Positions 7,272 to 15,042 of a DNA stretch of 25,127 nt are shown piece after piece. The first letter of the stretch is position 1, and each line of letters opens with the position of its first letter. A model generated the notes under the pieces. It saw only the letters and a program-made list of their open reading frames with translations. It made no database searches and was not told the origin of the DNA. The DNA comes from Ruminococcus flavefaciens (lineage in GTDB: Bacteria; Bacillota; Clostridia; Oscillospirales; Ruminococcaceae), in contig DBYI01000022.1 in NCBI GenBank assembly GCA_002310115.1, positions 182,155-207,281 on the forward strand, given 5' to 3'. Made by a program: the position numbers and the translations under genes.

Positions 7272-8102
7272 CTAATATGCGAAATTCTCTGATATAAAGT
7301 GCCTCTGCTGAGCGTAAAGCTTTTTATGCTCCATTTGGTAAAACTTGGGATTGACTCCCATTACTCCACGGAATGCACTCGAAAACTTGCTTGCATTGCA
7401 GTAGCCCACTTCCTCGGCAATATCTATTATCCGCATATCGGAAGCGAGGATAAGCTCTGCCGCTCGGAACATTTTTCTGTTTTTTACATAGGAATATACT
7501 GGACATCCTAAGTTCTGTCTGAACTGCTCTTTCAGCGTAGTCTGATTAAGCCTAAACATCTCCGAAAGCTCTGAGATAGTATAGTGTTCAGATACATTAC
7601 GGCATATAAAAGCTCCCACTCTTAATATAAACTCCTGCTGTTCGCGACTGACCTTTTTTCGCTCACTAAGTAGCATAAGCAGTTCAAGTGTTTTTATTCT
7701 CAGCATTGAGGCTTTAGGATTGGTGCTCTCGTTGTATATGTCAGAAAAAATTTTTTGTATTTTTTCCGCAGATGTTAATACACACTGTTCAGTGCATCGT
7801 ATACTTTTCATTACAGCCGACATATCCAGTATATCAGCAAAATCTGCACTCTTGCAGTGCGAGTCAATAAGTATTGAAATTCCGCAATAATTCGGTGAAT
7901 ATGAAGTGCGAGATTCTGATTTTGTATCATGCCGCAGAATCATGCAGCTCTTGGGTGTAAGGTAATAGTATCCGCTGTTTATCTTATACTCACGGACACC
8001 TTTCATGCAATAGCTTATTTCAAGGATATTTTTATCTGCTATATCAGGAATAGTACCGTAAATAAGCCTTATATCAGGGAATAGTTGTATCTCTCGCTTC
8101 AT
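7272..8102 (-). CDS. AraC-family transcriptional regulator (PchR-like)
   Basis: 276 residues. The C-terminal 100 hold two helix-turn-helix units: ISELSEMFRLNQTTLKEQF and IIDIAEEVGYCNASKFSSAF, followed by the family-typical GVNPKFYQ. The N-terminal half (YCMKGVREYKINSGYYYLTP) resembles the effector domain of PchR-type regulators, which respond to siderophores or heme, but the effector cannot be read. The ATG at 8102 lies one base after the stop of the ferric-reductase gene with no clear Shine-Dalgarno, so translation is probably coupled. It is likely a local activator of the reductase or the downstream metal pump. Confidence 0.85.
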   Translation of the reverse strand: MKREIQLFPDIRLIYGTIPDIADKNILEISYCMKGVREYKINSGYYYLTPKSCMILRHDTKSESRTSYSPNYCGISILIDSHCKSADFADILDMSAVMKSIRCTEQCVLTSAEKIQKIFSDIYNESTNPKASMLRIKTLELLMLLSERKKVSREQQEFILRVGAFICRNVSEHYTISELSEMFRLNQTTLKEQFRQNLGCPVYSYVKNRKMFRAAELILASDMRIIDIAEEVGYCNASKFSSAFRGVMGVNPKFYQMEHKKLYAQQRHFISENFAY

Positions 8103-8103
8103 G

Positions 8104-9441
8104 TCAGTTCATCGCCTGTTCCAAAGCTATGCGTGCAGCTTCGATAATACCGTTGGAGCTGTATGTAGCACCAGAGCAGGCATCTATTCCTTCGGCGCTT
8201 ACCTTTGCACCTATCTGTGGGATAACTTTATTCATGGCATCACCGAAGTACTCTGGATCGTCATCGTCAGCCCAAGCGGAAATGCTTGTTATGGTGTCAT
8301 TTTCTATGGCAAGCTTTACGTGGACCTTTCCTGCGTATCCCTCCGCTTCGCCTTCGTATTCGCCGTTGCGGTATTTATAGCTTGGCTGTGGCTCGTCGGC
8401 AGGAATATCCTCATGCTGCTCCTGTTCGGGTTCGTCATTATGCTCCTGTTCCTCATGTTTTTCTTCCTCGGCAGATGTCGGCTTTTCGTCCTTTTTATCT
8501 GAAGTTACAGGCTCTATAGATGTAGTTTTTGAAGTCGTGACAGCTGTGGTCGCGGAGTTCTTTTTGCCGCCTGTTACAGTAGTTACTTCGGCAGTTTCAA
8601 GTGCAGTCGTTTCGGGAGCAAATGTGAATGTTGCAGCATTATCCTCGGTAACTACAGAGGGCTTGACAGTATCTGCTTCCGTATTACGCGCAAATGCTCC
8701 CGCAAGAGCAATAGGCAGAGCAAAAGCACAGACACATACAGTATTTAGGACAAGCTTTTTTTCGGGATTTTTACCCGCAATGTAGAACTTCCTGATACGC
8801 ATTACAGCATAACCGATAAAAACTGCGCTGTATACAAGAATACTAAGGAAGTAATCCTCCCTGCCTTTCTGAGCCTTTGGGACAAAAAGCACAAGAATGT
8901 GAACATAGATAAGAGCGTAGAAAATGTACGCAAGCCGCTGTATCTTCTTCCACGTTTTAGCATTCATTTTTTTGCGTATCTTCTTGAATGACATGACCGT
9001 CAGCGGCGTCATTATGAGCACCATTGCAAGACATACAATACTTGTGATAATGAAGTCCGAGCCCGTTCTGCCCTTGATGAGAATTGATATGTACGTCATG
9101 CCGTAGGTGATGATATGGGAAAATGTAAGTATAGCCGCAGTTATTGAAAGCTCTCCGCGTATTGGCATTAGCTTCTTTATAGAAGAAGAGCCGTTTGGCA
9201 GTGCTCCTGCCCACATGACTAAAGCCCAGAATGCTGTTCCGAGAGCTCCGCGGGAAAATATCCCGAGAACATAATCACGTACAAATCTGCTCGTGATATT
9301 GATATCGGACTGCGTTATAACTATGGAAGCAGCGGTCAGCACGGCTGCCGTGATATAGAATGCCGCAGGACATTTTTTCAGCGGCTTGGCAAGGCAGAAA
9401 GCAACAAGAAACGCTATAAAAAGTGCAGTTAAAAATAACAT
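8104..9441 (-). CDS. Ferric reductase-like transmembrane protein fused to an extracellular FMN-binding domain
   Basis: 445 residues. The N-terminal 250 contain about seven membrane helices of the ferric-reductase/MsrQ(YedZ) type, with RGELSI before H109 and H181 as likely heme ligands; where MsrQ proteins have a further histidine (LHRL) this protein has Q168. A disordered Thr/Glu/His-rich linker follows (about 252-355). The C-terminal FMN_bind domain (about 357-445) ends with DACSGATYSS (421-428), the motif in which ApbE attaches FMN to the threonine (T426). The design suggests electrons passing through heme in the membrane to a flavin outside, as in RnfG-like or flavin-based extracellular electron transfer proteins. 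The ribosome site is AGAGGTATATTT before ATG 9441. It lies after the surface protein and flavodoxin genes, pointing to Fe(III) or heme reduction. Confidence 0.88.
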   Translation of the reverse strand: MLFLTALFIAFLVAFCLAKPLKKCPAAFYITAAVLTAASIVITQSDINITSRFVRDYVLGIFSRGALGTAFWALVMWAGALPNGSSSIKKLMPIRGELSITAAILTFSHIITYGMTYISILIKGRTGSDFIITSIVCLAMVLIMTPLTVMSFKKIRKKMNAKTWKKIQRLAYIFYALIYVHILVLFVPKAQKGREDYFLSILVYSAVFIGYAVMRIRKFYIAGKNPEKKLVLNTVCVCAFALPIALAGAFARNTEADTVKPSVVTEDNAATFTFAPETTALETAEVTTVTGGKKNSATTAVTTSKTTSIEPVTSDKKDEKPTSAEEEKHEEQEHNDEPEQEQHEDIPADEPQPSYKYRNGEYEGEAEGYAGKVHVKLAIENDTITSISAWADDDDPEYFGDAMNKVIPQIGAKVSAEGIDACSGATYSSNGIIEAARIALEQAMN

Positions 9442-9463
9442 AAATATACCTCTTTACAGTATC

Positions 9464-9493
9464 TGACCTCCGCAGCATAAGCTGCAGAGGTCA
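9464..9493 (-). other. Stable intercistronic hairpin
   Basis: TGACCTC-x-GCAGC pairs with GCTGC-x-GAGGTCA around an ATAA loop (12 base pairs, one mismatch), between the surface-protein stop at 9512 and the reductase ATG at 9441. There is no T run after it on the minus strand, so it is more likely an mRNA stability or processing element than a full terminator. Confidence 0.55.
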
Positions 9494-9511
9494 TATTTGG
9501 AATGGAGAGTT

Positions 9512-11011
9512 TTATCTGGATTTCTTTCTTCTGAATGCAAATGCAGAAGCACCTGCAAGTGCAAGGAAGGCAACAGGAAGTGCAATGCCGTCTGTGCCTG
9601 TTTTCGGACTGTTGGAGCTTGAAGTCGTTTTGGCTGCTGTAGTAGATGTTGTCTTAGTTGTAGTCGTCGTCTTTGAAGATGTTGATGTAGTAGTTTCAGC
9701 AGACTGATCGTTTATCTCAAACTCATAATTCTTCTCATATCCCGTAGCTTCAACTATGAGCTTGTACTTGCCTGAGCCGTCGAATACATTTTCTTCACCC
9801 GATTTTGCGTCAAGCTTTATCTCACCTGTCTGTGAGTCGATGATAGTTGCTCCGCGTCTGCCTGCAGCGTATCTCTTGTCGCCCACTGTTACTGCGGAGA
9901 TGTTTTTGAGGTAGTTTGCTGCGTCTGTCAGAGAAGCTCCGTCAGCAGCCACAAGCTTTCCGTCAGAATACTTTACAGGGATAGCGTCGGTTGTAAGTGA
10001 AAAGCTTCCCCTTACGTCGGAATACTTGCCGCCCTCATCTGAAACTGTAAGAGTGTAATTCCCAGGCTGTGCGTTATTGTAGCTTACAGTATTTCCTGAT
10101 ACTGTGAAGCCGTCCGTAACTGTGCCCTTTATCTTGTAATCAGCAGGGAATGCAGAGTTGTCAAATGTTACGCTGCCCTTGCCCGACTTGCCGCTCTCTA
10201 CTGTGATACTATCGGCAAACTTCAGCGGCAGATAGCCGTTCTGTCCTGAAAGAGTACTGTAGCCGTTAAGAGTGATGAATGTTACCTCGGTGATAGTCTG
10301 TCCCTGTGAGGTCTTGTAGTGCTCAGATGAGAGAACATTGCCGTGCGGCTCCTTCTCCTTGACACCAGCGCCCCATGAGATAGCACCGTTTCGCCAGATA
10401 TTCTCGAGAGCACGCATACCATAGTCCGTCCCCTCTTTTGTCTTTACGATAACTCCGTAAATATCGCAGTTTTCAGGAATACCCTTAACATTTATCTGAT
10501 AGTCACCCCAACTTGAAAGGCTTGTTACTGTCATCTCACCGCTGAGAGTTTCCTCGCCGTCGGTATCAACAAGCTTGCCGAATGCTGCCTTGCCGTCTGT
10601 AACCGTCACAGATTTGTATGCCTTTGGCTTCTCGGAAAGCTCAGCAAAGTTCATCTTGTCACTGAGCTTGTCAAGGTCAGACTTTGATATCTCCACAGGA
10701 TAGGTAACGCCGAGGATCTTTCCGCCGCCGTTTTCGGTCTCAGTATTGAAAGTACCTGCTGCAAGTCCTCCGCTCTGCCACTTGCCGTCATCGCCCATTT
10801 TCCCTGTGCTGTTGCCCTTCCACTTGTTTGTGGTTGCGGAAGAAACTGCGTCAACAGGAACGCTGTTGTTCAGCTCTGACGCGTAGAAATCAGCGTATGG
10901 GATATTCATTGTGCCGTAAACCTTGTCGTCGTCGGCAGCATTTGCTGTAAAGGGAACTACGGCAGCTGCAAAGCATGCTGCGGCACATAAAAATGATGTG
11001 ATTTTTTTCAT
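9512..11011 (-). CDS. Sortase-anchored surface protein with Tp47-like domain
   Basis: 499 residues. A signal peptide (1-25, ending in ANA) precedes YGTMNIPYADFYASE and VDAVSSAT (53-60), then a beta-rich domain with WGDYQINVKGIPENC and YGMRALENIWRNGAISWGAG, which I associate with the penicillin-binding Tp47 domain C family of Clostridia. Two further beta domains follow, one containing YAAGRRGATIIDSQTGEI. A Thr/Ser-rich wall-spanning stretch leads to SPKTG (468-472), a hydrophobic segment and an RRKKSR tail: a sortase signal. D54-x-x-S57-x-A59-T60 resembles the flavinylation motif of FMN_bind domains. The ribosome site is AAGGAGATT. It sits 12 bases after the flavodoxin gene and before the membrane flavin reductase, so it may present iron, heme or a flavin at the wall. 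Binding partner unknown. Confidence 0.75.
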   Translation of the reverse strand: MKKITSFLCAAACFAAAVVPFTANAADDDKVYGTMNIPYADFYASELNNSVPVDAVSSATTNKWKGNSTGKMGDDGKWQSGGLAAGTFNTETENGGGKILGVTYPVEISKSDLDKLSDKMNFAELSEKPKAYKSVTVTDGKAAFGKLVDTDGEETLSGEMTVTSLSSWGDYQINVKGIPENCDIYGVIVKTKEGTDYGMRALENIWRNGAISWGAGVKEKEPHGNVLSSEHYKTSQGQTITEVTFITLNGYSTLSGQNGYLPLKFADSITVESGKSGKGSVTFDNSAFPADYKIKGTVTDGFTVSGNTVSYNNAQPGNYTLTVSDEGGKYSDVRGSFSLTTDAIPVKYSDGKLVAADGASLTDAANYLKNISAVTVGDKRYAAGRRGATIIDSQTGEIKLDAKSGEENVFDGSGKYKLIVEATGYEKNYEFEINDQSAETTTSTSSKTTTTTKTTSTTAAKTTSSSNSPKTGTDGIALPVAFLALAGASAFAFRRKKSR

Positions 11012-11023
11012 TTCATAATCTCC

Positions 11024-11428
11024 TTATGCAAGCTGTGAAGCAAGCTCTTTCAGCTTTGCAAGATCATCGTCGGAAGCAGCTTCGTTAACGATGAAGCCCT
11101 CATCGCCGATAAGCTTTGCACCAGCTGCTTTTGTTCGGTCATACCAGTTACGCATCCACTCGCCGTCGCCCCAGCCGTATGAGCCGAAGAGAAGCACTTT
11201 CTTGCCGCTGAGCGCTCCCTCAATGCCTGTGAAGAAAGGTTCGAATACATCCTCCTCAAGCACCTCTGCGCCCATTGCAGGGCAGCCGAAAGCAAATGCG
11301 TCATAGTCTGCTGCATTGCCGCTGAACTCTGATACCTCGAAGAGCTCTGCGTTTGCACCCTCTGCTACAGCCTTAGCCATAGCCTCGGTGTTGCCTGTGC
11401 CGCTCCAATAAATAACTGCTGTTTTCAT
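11024..11428 (-). CDS. Flavodoxin
   Basis: 134 residues, a short-chain flavodoxin. SGTGNTE (9-15) is the FMN phosphate-binding loop after an IYW strand; GSYGWGDGEWM supplies the isoalloxazine-flanking aromatic residues. It carries low-potential electrons in the cytosol and commonly replaces ferredoxin when iron is short, which suits its place in an iron-type operon. The ATG overlaps the DUF3793 stop (ATGA), with AAGGAGG eight bases upstream. It is followed by the surface protein and membrane flavin reductase, so it could be their cytosolic electron donor; that is inferred from context. Confidence 0.9.
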   Translation of the reverse strand: MKTAVIYWSGTGNTEAMAKAVAEGANAELFEVSEFSGNAADYDAFAFGCPAMGAEVLEEDVFEPFFTGIEGALSGKKVLLFGSYGWGDGEWMRNWYDRTKAAGAKLIGDEGFIVNEAASDDDLAKLKELASQLA

Positions 11429-12003
11429 ATATTTTCCTCCTTGGAAACAGCCTGAAACAAGTTCAGACCTGATTTTAATTTATCGAACAGGATATTCCTG
11501 CAGCGATCGTATTTGTTGAACGTCTGCCGTGCGTTTTCAGCGTTTGTATAGACTTTCCAGTAACCGCACAGCAGGCAGTTCTTTCCGCTGTTACTGATAA
11601 ATCCCCGAATATCCTCAACGGGATAGCCGAGAAACGCCCCTATCTCATGTGGAAAGCTGCCGCAGATTATACGGCCCGAAAGCCTGCGGAGCTTTTGTTC
11701 AATGCTCATATCGCAGGTATAGCCGTATTCTGAAAGGAATTGCTGCACCTGCGGCATACTGAGCCATGCAGTCAGCATTCTCGGGTTGTAAATGTATACA
11801 AGTATACGCTTATGGCACATACACAGCTGAATTGCAGTAAGTCCGTTATCGGACATCTTATCTGCATATTCGTGCAGATATTCCGCTATCGTATTCTCAT
11901 TTCTGTCAAATGAAATGAGATTTGCACACTTTACTCCCAGAAGTGTAGGTGCGCCATGAAAGGCAAGTACATTGTCAATATTTCTTCGTTCAACTTCGGA
12001 CAT
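11425..12003 (-). CDS. DUF3793 family protein
   Basis: 192 residues matching DUF3793 as I recall it: LAFHGAPTLLGVKCANLIS near the N-terminus, a central FPHEIGAFLGYPVEDIRGF, then CLLCGYWKVY and a C-terminal YDRCRN. It has no membrane segment or signal. Conserved cysteines at the CLLCGYWKVY site hint at metal or redox chemistry, but the function is unknown. Such genes are often found next to DUF2325, flavodoxin and feo genes in Clostridia. The start at 12003 is supported by AGGGGAG; it overlaps the DUF2325 reading frame by 14 bases and the flavodoxin start by four, so the three are translated together. Confidence 0.85.
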   Translation of the reverse strand: MSEVERRNIDNVLAFHGAPTLLGVKCANLISFDRNENTIAEYLHEYADKMSDNGLTAIQLCMCHKRILVYIYNPRMLTAWLSMPQVQQFLSEYGYTCDMSIEQKLRRLSGRIICGSFPHEIGAFLGYPVEDIRGFISNSGKNCLLCGYWKVYTNAENARQTFNKYDRCRNILFDKLKSGLNLFQAVSKEENI

Positions 12004-12289
12004 ATTTTCTCCCCTTTATATCAATAAGAAGCTGTTTCAATGCGCTTACGCTGGAGCTGTGAATGTGTTCCACAGGGACTCCGTTTTTCTCGGAGCTTTT
12101 CTTGACAGCTCCGAGCATTTTATGGGAACAAGTCCCTGTGAAGACTACCATAAGGTCAGGAGTACCAAGCTTGTTCTCGAAGTCCGCAGGCATTTTTATG
12201 AAAACCTTGGACTTGTGATTGAACGATTTGCAGATATCCTGATAACGTGTTGCCATGCGGTCGTTGCCGCCAACGATTACTATGCTCAT
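11990..12289 (-). CDS. DUF2325 domain protein
   Basis: 99 residues: MSIVIVGGNDRM at the start, KVFIKMP, PDLMVVFTGTCSHKM and PVEHIHSSSVSALKQLL, the hallmark string of DUF2325 as I recall it. It is a small soluble Rossmann-like protein without known biochemistry. GAGGAGG lies just before ATG 12289. It is the first gene of the DUF2325-DUF3793-flavodoxin-surface protein-reductase unit. Its promoter (12320-12348) and a TGTTAG/CTAATA operator (12303-12320) lie directly upstream, so it is likely derepressed by metal limitation. Confidence 0.85.
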   Translation of the reverse strand: MSIVIVGGNDRMATRYQDICKSFNHKSKVFIKMPADFENKLGTPDLMVVFTGTCSHKMLGAVKKSSEKNGVPVEHIHSSSVSALKQLLIDIKGRKYVRS

Positions 12290-12302
12290 AATTCCTCCTC
12301 TG

Positions 12303-12320
12303 TATTAGTCGATACTAACA
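12303..12320. promoter_or_regulatory. Putative DtxR-type operator upstream of DUF2325
   Basis: Minus strand TGTTAG-TATCGA-CTAATA: one mismatch to TGTTAG-N6-CTAACA. It touches the -10 box and ends about 14 bases before the ATG, so binding would block both transcription start and elongation. Confidence 0.65.
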
Positions 12321-12348
12321 TTATTGCTTTTGTAGGGGGCGATGTAAA
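12320..12348 (-). promoter_or_regulatory. Promoter of the DUF2325 operon
   Basis: Minus strand TTTACA (12348-12343), 17 bases, AATAAT (12325-12320). The -35 region overlaps the loop of the hairpin at 12336-12357. Confidence 0.5.
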
Positions 12349-12357
12349 TATCGCCCC
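12336..12357. repeat. GC-rich hairpin between feo genes and the DUF2325 operon
   Basis: GGGGCGAT and ATCGCCCC pair perfectly over eight bases around a GTAAAT loop, in an otherwise AT-rich gap. TGTAGGGGGC at its left resembles short palindromic intergenic repeats common in Clostridia. With no T run it may act as a weak terminator or a mobile mini-repeat. Confidence 0.45.
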
Positions 12358-12377
12358 GTTGTTGTGATAATTGGTGT

Positions 12378-12548
12378 TTATTTTGTATGACATTTTCCGT
12401 GCATTGCACAGTGCTCGCAGCCGCAGCCGCAAGAACCCTTGCCGCTTTTTTTATCCTTTACCATTCTTACTATTATCGTTGTCACTACGCCAATGAGTAT
12501 CAGCGATACGATAATAGTTCCGATATTCTCATTGAGCCATGCGAGCAT
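12378..12548 (-). CDS. FeoB-associated Cys-rich membrane peptide
   Basis: A 56-residue gene. ATG 12548 follows an AAAGGAG site that overlaps the feoB stop. The peptide has one hydrophobic helix (about 8-28, IGTIIVSLILIGVVTTIIV), a KDKKSGKG linker, then SCGCGCEHCAMHGKCH, a compact run of cysteines with two histidines. This is the FeoB-associated Cys-rich membrane protein family, found directly after feoB in Firmicutes. It probably holds Fe(II) at the cytoplasmic mouth of FeoB or helps complex assembly; the role is inferred from the family and position. Confidence 0.9.
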   Translation of the reverse strand: MLAWLNENIGTIIVSLILIGVVTTIIVRMVKDKKSGKGSCGCGCEHCAMHGKCHTK

Positions 12549-12560
12549 ATTACCACTCCT

Positions 12561-14972
12561 TTACGCTTTTACCTTTACGTCGCCCTTGAACTTTGAAGCC
12601 TCGTGATACTTCTTCACAAAGAGCATATAGCACATGAACGCCAGAATTGCAATTGCTGCGATAACGCCGATAATGTTTGATTCGCCTGTGAAAAGTCCGC
12701 CGAACTGTGTTATCATAAGGGCAATAGCATAGGCAAATACACATTGATATGTGATAGCAAATGCAGTCCACTTCGCGTTATTCATTTCACGCTTGATTGC
12801 TCCGATCGCCGCAAAGCAGGGAGCACAGAGCAGATTGAATACAAGGAACGAGAAGCCTGTGATGCTTGTGAACTTTGAAGCAAGTGTCTGCCATACAGTG
12901 CCGTCTCCGCCTCCATAGAGAACGCCCATAGTTCCGACGATATTCTCCTTTGCAACAAGTCCTGTGATAGAAGCAACGGCTGCCTGCCAGTTGCCCCAAC
13001 CCAGAGGCGAGAATATCCATGCGATAAGAGAGCCGAAGCCGGCAAGAAGCGAGCTGTCAAGCTGATCCTCGTCAAGCATCGTGAAACTACCGTCAACTGT
13101 TCCGAAACGTGACAGGAACCATACAACGATAGTGGAGATAAGTATGATAGAACCTGCCTTTTTGATGAACGACCAGCCACGCTCCCACATTGAACGTAGA
13201 ACGTTGCTGAGTGTAGGCATATGGTATGCAGGGAGTTCCATAACGAATGGTGCAGGCTCGCCCGAGAACATTGCTGTCTTTTTGAGCATGATACCTGATA
13301 TGATTATTGCCGCCATTCCGATGAAGTAAGCTGATACCGAGATAAGCGGAGAGCCACCGAAAATAGCGCCTGCGATCATTGCAATGAACGGAACTTTCGC
13401 ACCACAGGGAATGAATGTGGTCGTCATGATAGTCATACGTCTGTCACGCTCGTTTTCGATAGTTCTTGAAGCCATGATACCTGGAACTCCACAGCCTACA
13501 CCTACGAGCATAGGTATGAAGGATTTTCCCGAGAGTCCGAACTTTCTGAATACACGGTCGAGAACGAATGCAATACGAGCCATATATCCGCAGGCTTCAA
13601 GGAAGGCAAGCAGGAAGAACAGCACTAACATCTGGGGAACGAATCCGAGAACTGCTCCCACGCCTGCAACGATACCGTCAAGGATAAGACCTTTCAGCCA
13701 GTCGGCTGCGCCGACCTTGTCGAGTCCGCTTTCGATTATTGCAGGGATACTCGGCACAAACACGCCATAGTCTGCAGGATCGGGCTCATCGCCGATACGC
13801 TCAACAGTTGCAAGAGCATCGTTGTAATCCTCGATAGTTGCTGTTTCGTCTGTTGTTTCGAGAGTTTCCTCGTCCTCAACAGAGTATGTGAACTCACCTT
13901 CGGGAGCTGTACCGTTTTCCTCAACATAAGCGTCATAGCCGTCGATTATCTGCTGAGCGCCTGCATATTCATCGGCAATTTCATTGTAATCTGACGAGCC
14001 GATACCGAGCAGGTGGAAGCCGTCGCCGAACAAGTTATCGTTCGTCCAGTCGGTAGCCCAGGCTCCCGGGCCTTTCATCGCTATGAGATATACAAGTGTC
14101 ATGATGACTGCAAAGATAGGAAGTCCAAGCCATCGGTTAGTAACGACTTTATCTATCTTATCGGAAGCCGTAAGACTGCCTGCGTTTTTCTTCTTGTATG
14201 AAGCTTTGATAACATCAGCTATGTAGATGTAGCGCTCGTTTGTGATGATGCTCTCAGCATCGTCATCAAGCTCCTTTTCCGCAGCGGCTATGTCCTCCTC
14301 GATGTGCTTCATTGTGATCTCTGGAATATTCAGCTTTTCAAGTACCTTTTCATCGCGTTCAAAAACCTTGATAGCGTACCAACGCTGCTGCTCCTCTGGC
14401 ATATCGTGAAGCACTGCTTCTTCGATGTGAGCAATAGCGTGCTCGACAGGGCCGCTGAATGTATGTTGCGGGATAGTCTTAGAATTTCTTGCTGCATTTA
14501 TTGCAGCCTCCGCTGCTTCATCAACGCCCGTGCCTTTCAGCGCGGATATTTCCACTATCTGACATCCCAGCTGCTTTGAGAGCTGAGGAATGTTTATCTT
14601 GTCGCCGTTTTTCTTCACGACGTCCATCATATTTATTGCAAGAACAACAGGTATTCCAAGCTCAACAAGCTGTGTGGTGAGGTAGAGATTACGTTCAAGG
14701 TTTGTACCGTCAATGATATTGAGTATAGCGTCAGGTCTGGTTTCAATAAGGTAGTTTCTTGCAACTACTTCTTCAAGAGTGTAGGGTGATAATGAGTATA
14801 TTCCCGGCAGGTCGGTGATGATAACATCACTGTACTTTTTCAGCTTTCCCTCCTTCTTTTCAACAGTAACTCCGGGCCAGTTTCCTACGAACTGGTTTGA
14901 ACCCGTGAGCGCATTGAACAGGGTGGTCTTGCCTGCATTCGGATTGCCTGCTAGTGCTATTCGCAGTTCCAT
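12561..14972 (-). CDS. feoB: Ferrous iron transporter FeoB
   Basis: 803 residues. The N-terminal G domain has GNPNAGKTT (9-17, G1), DLPG (54-57, G3), NMMD (114-117, a variant of the NKxD G4) and SALKG (143-147, G5). A helical GDI domain follows to about 270. The membrane part carries both gate motifs: GVGCGVPGI (491-499) and IPCGAKVPF (521-529), plus C717 and C720 late. Between the first and second membrane helices is a roughly 95-residue acidic insert (about 317-413, with EDEETLETTDETATIEDYND) that most FeoB proteins lack; by topology it should face outside. ATG 14972 follows AAAGGAAG. It imports Fe(II) using nucleotide hydrolysis. It lies downstream of two feoA genes, with its own operator at 14989-15006. 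Confidence 0.97.
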   Translation of the reverse strand: MELRIALAGNPNAGKTTLFNALTGSNQFVGNWPGVTVEKKEGKLKKYSDVIITDLPGIYSLSPYTLEEVVARNYLIETRPDAILNIIDGTNLERNLYLTTQLVELGIPVVLAINMMDVVKKNGDKINIPQLSKQLGCQIVEISALKGTGVDEAAEAAINAARNSKTIPQHTFSGPVEHAIAHIEEAVLHDMPEEQQRWYAIKVFERDEKVLEKLNIPEITMKHIEEDIAAAEKELDDDAESIITNERYIYIADVIKASYKKKNAGSLTASDKIDKVVTNRWLGLPIFAVIMTLVYLIAMKGPGAWATDWTNDNLFGDGFHLLGIGSSDYNEIADEYAGAQQIIDGYDAYVEENGTAPEGEFTYSVEDEETLETTDETATIEDYNDALATVERIGDEPDPADYGVFVPSIPAIIESGLDKVGAADWLKGLILDGIVAGVGAVLGFVPQMLVLFFLLAFLEACGYMARIAFVLDRVFRKFGLSGKSFIPMLVGVGCGVPGIMASRTIENERDRRMTIMTTTFIPCGAKVPFIAMIAGAIFGGSPLISVSAYFIGMAAIIISGIMLKKTAMFSGEPAPFVMELPAYHMPTLSNVLRSMWERGWSFIKKAGSIILISTIVVWFLSRFGTVDGSFTMLDEDQLDSSLLAGFGSLIAWIFSPLGWGNWQAAVASITGLVAKENIVGTMGVLYGGGDGTVWQTLASKFTSITGFSFLVFNLLCAPCFAAIGAIKREMNNAKWTAFAITYQCVFAYAIALMITQFGGLFTGESNIIGVIAAIAILAFMCYMLFVKKYHEASKFKGDVKVKA

Positions 14973-14988
14973 TTATATCTTCCTTTCA

Positions 14989-15006
14989 TGTTATTAATCA
15001 CTAACA
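14989..15006. promoter_or_regulatory. Putative DtxR-type operator upstream of feoB
   Basis: Minus strand TGTTAG-TGATTA-ATAACA, one mismatch to the consensus, ending 16 bases before the feoB ATG. A TACTAT (15011-15006) just before it could be a weak -10 box; no -35 is seen. Confidence 0.6.
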
Positions 15007-15022
15007 TAGTATCAAAAACATT

Positions 15023-15038
15023 AGGACTCAGCAGTCCT
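15023..15038 (-). terminator. Hairpin between feoA and feoB
   Basis: AGGACT-loop-AGTCCT directly after the feoA stop; on the minus strand AATG and a T5 run follow. It may attenuate read-through into feoB and so partly uncouple feoB from the feoA pair. Confidence 0.45.
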
Positions 15039-15042
15039 TTTT

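Noticed and set aside
8101..8502. Plus-strand frame with hydrophobic translation
   Set aside because: It is antisense to the FMN_bind domain and its acidic linker; the reverse reading of Glu/Asp codons gives Leu/Phe-rich sequence.
9464..9493. Rho-independent terminator after the surface-protein gene
   Set aside because: The stem is strong but no T run follows on the minus strand, so it was listed only as a hairpin.
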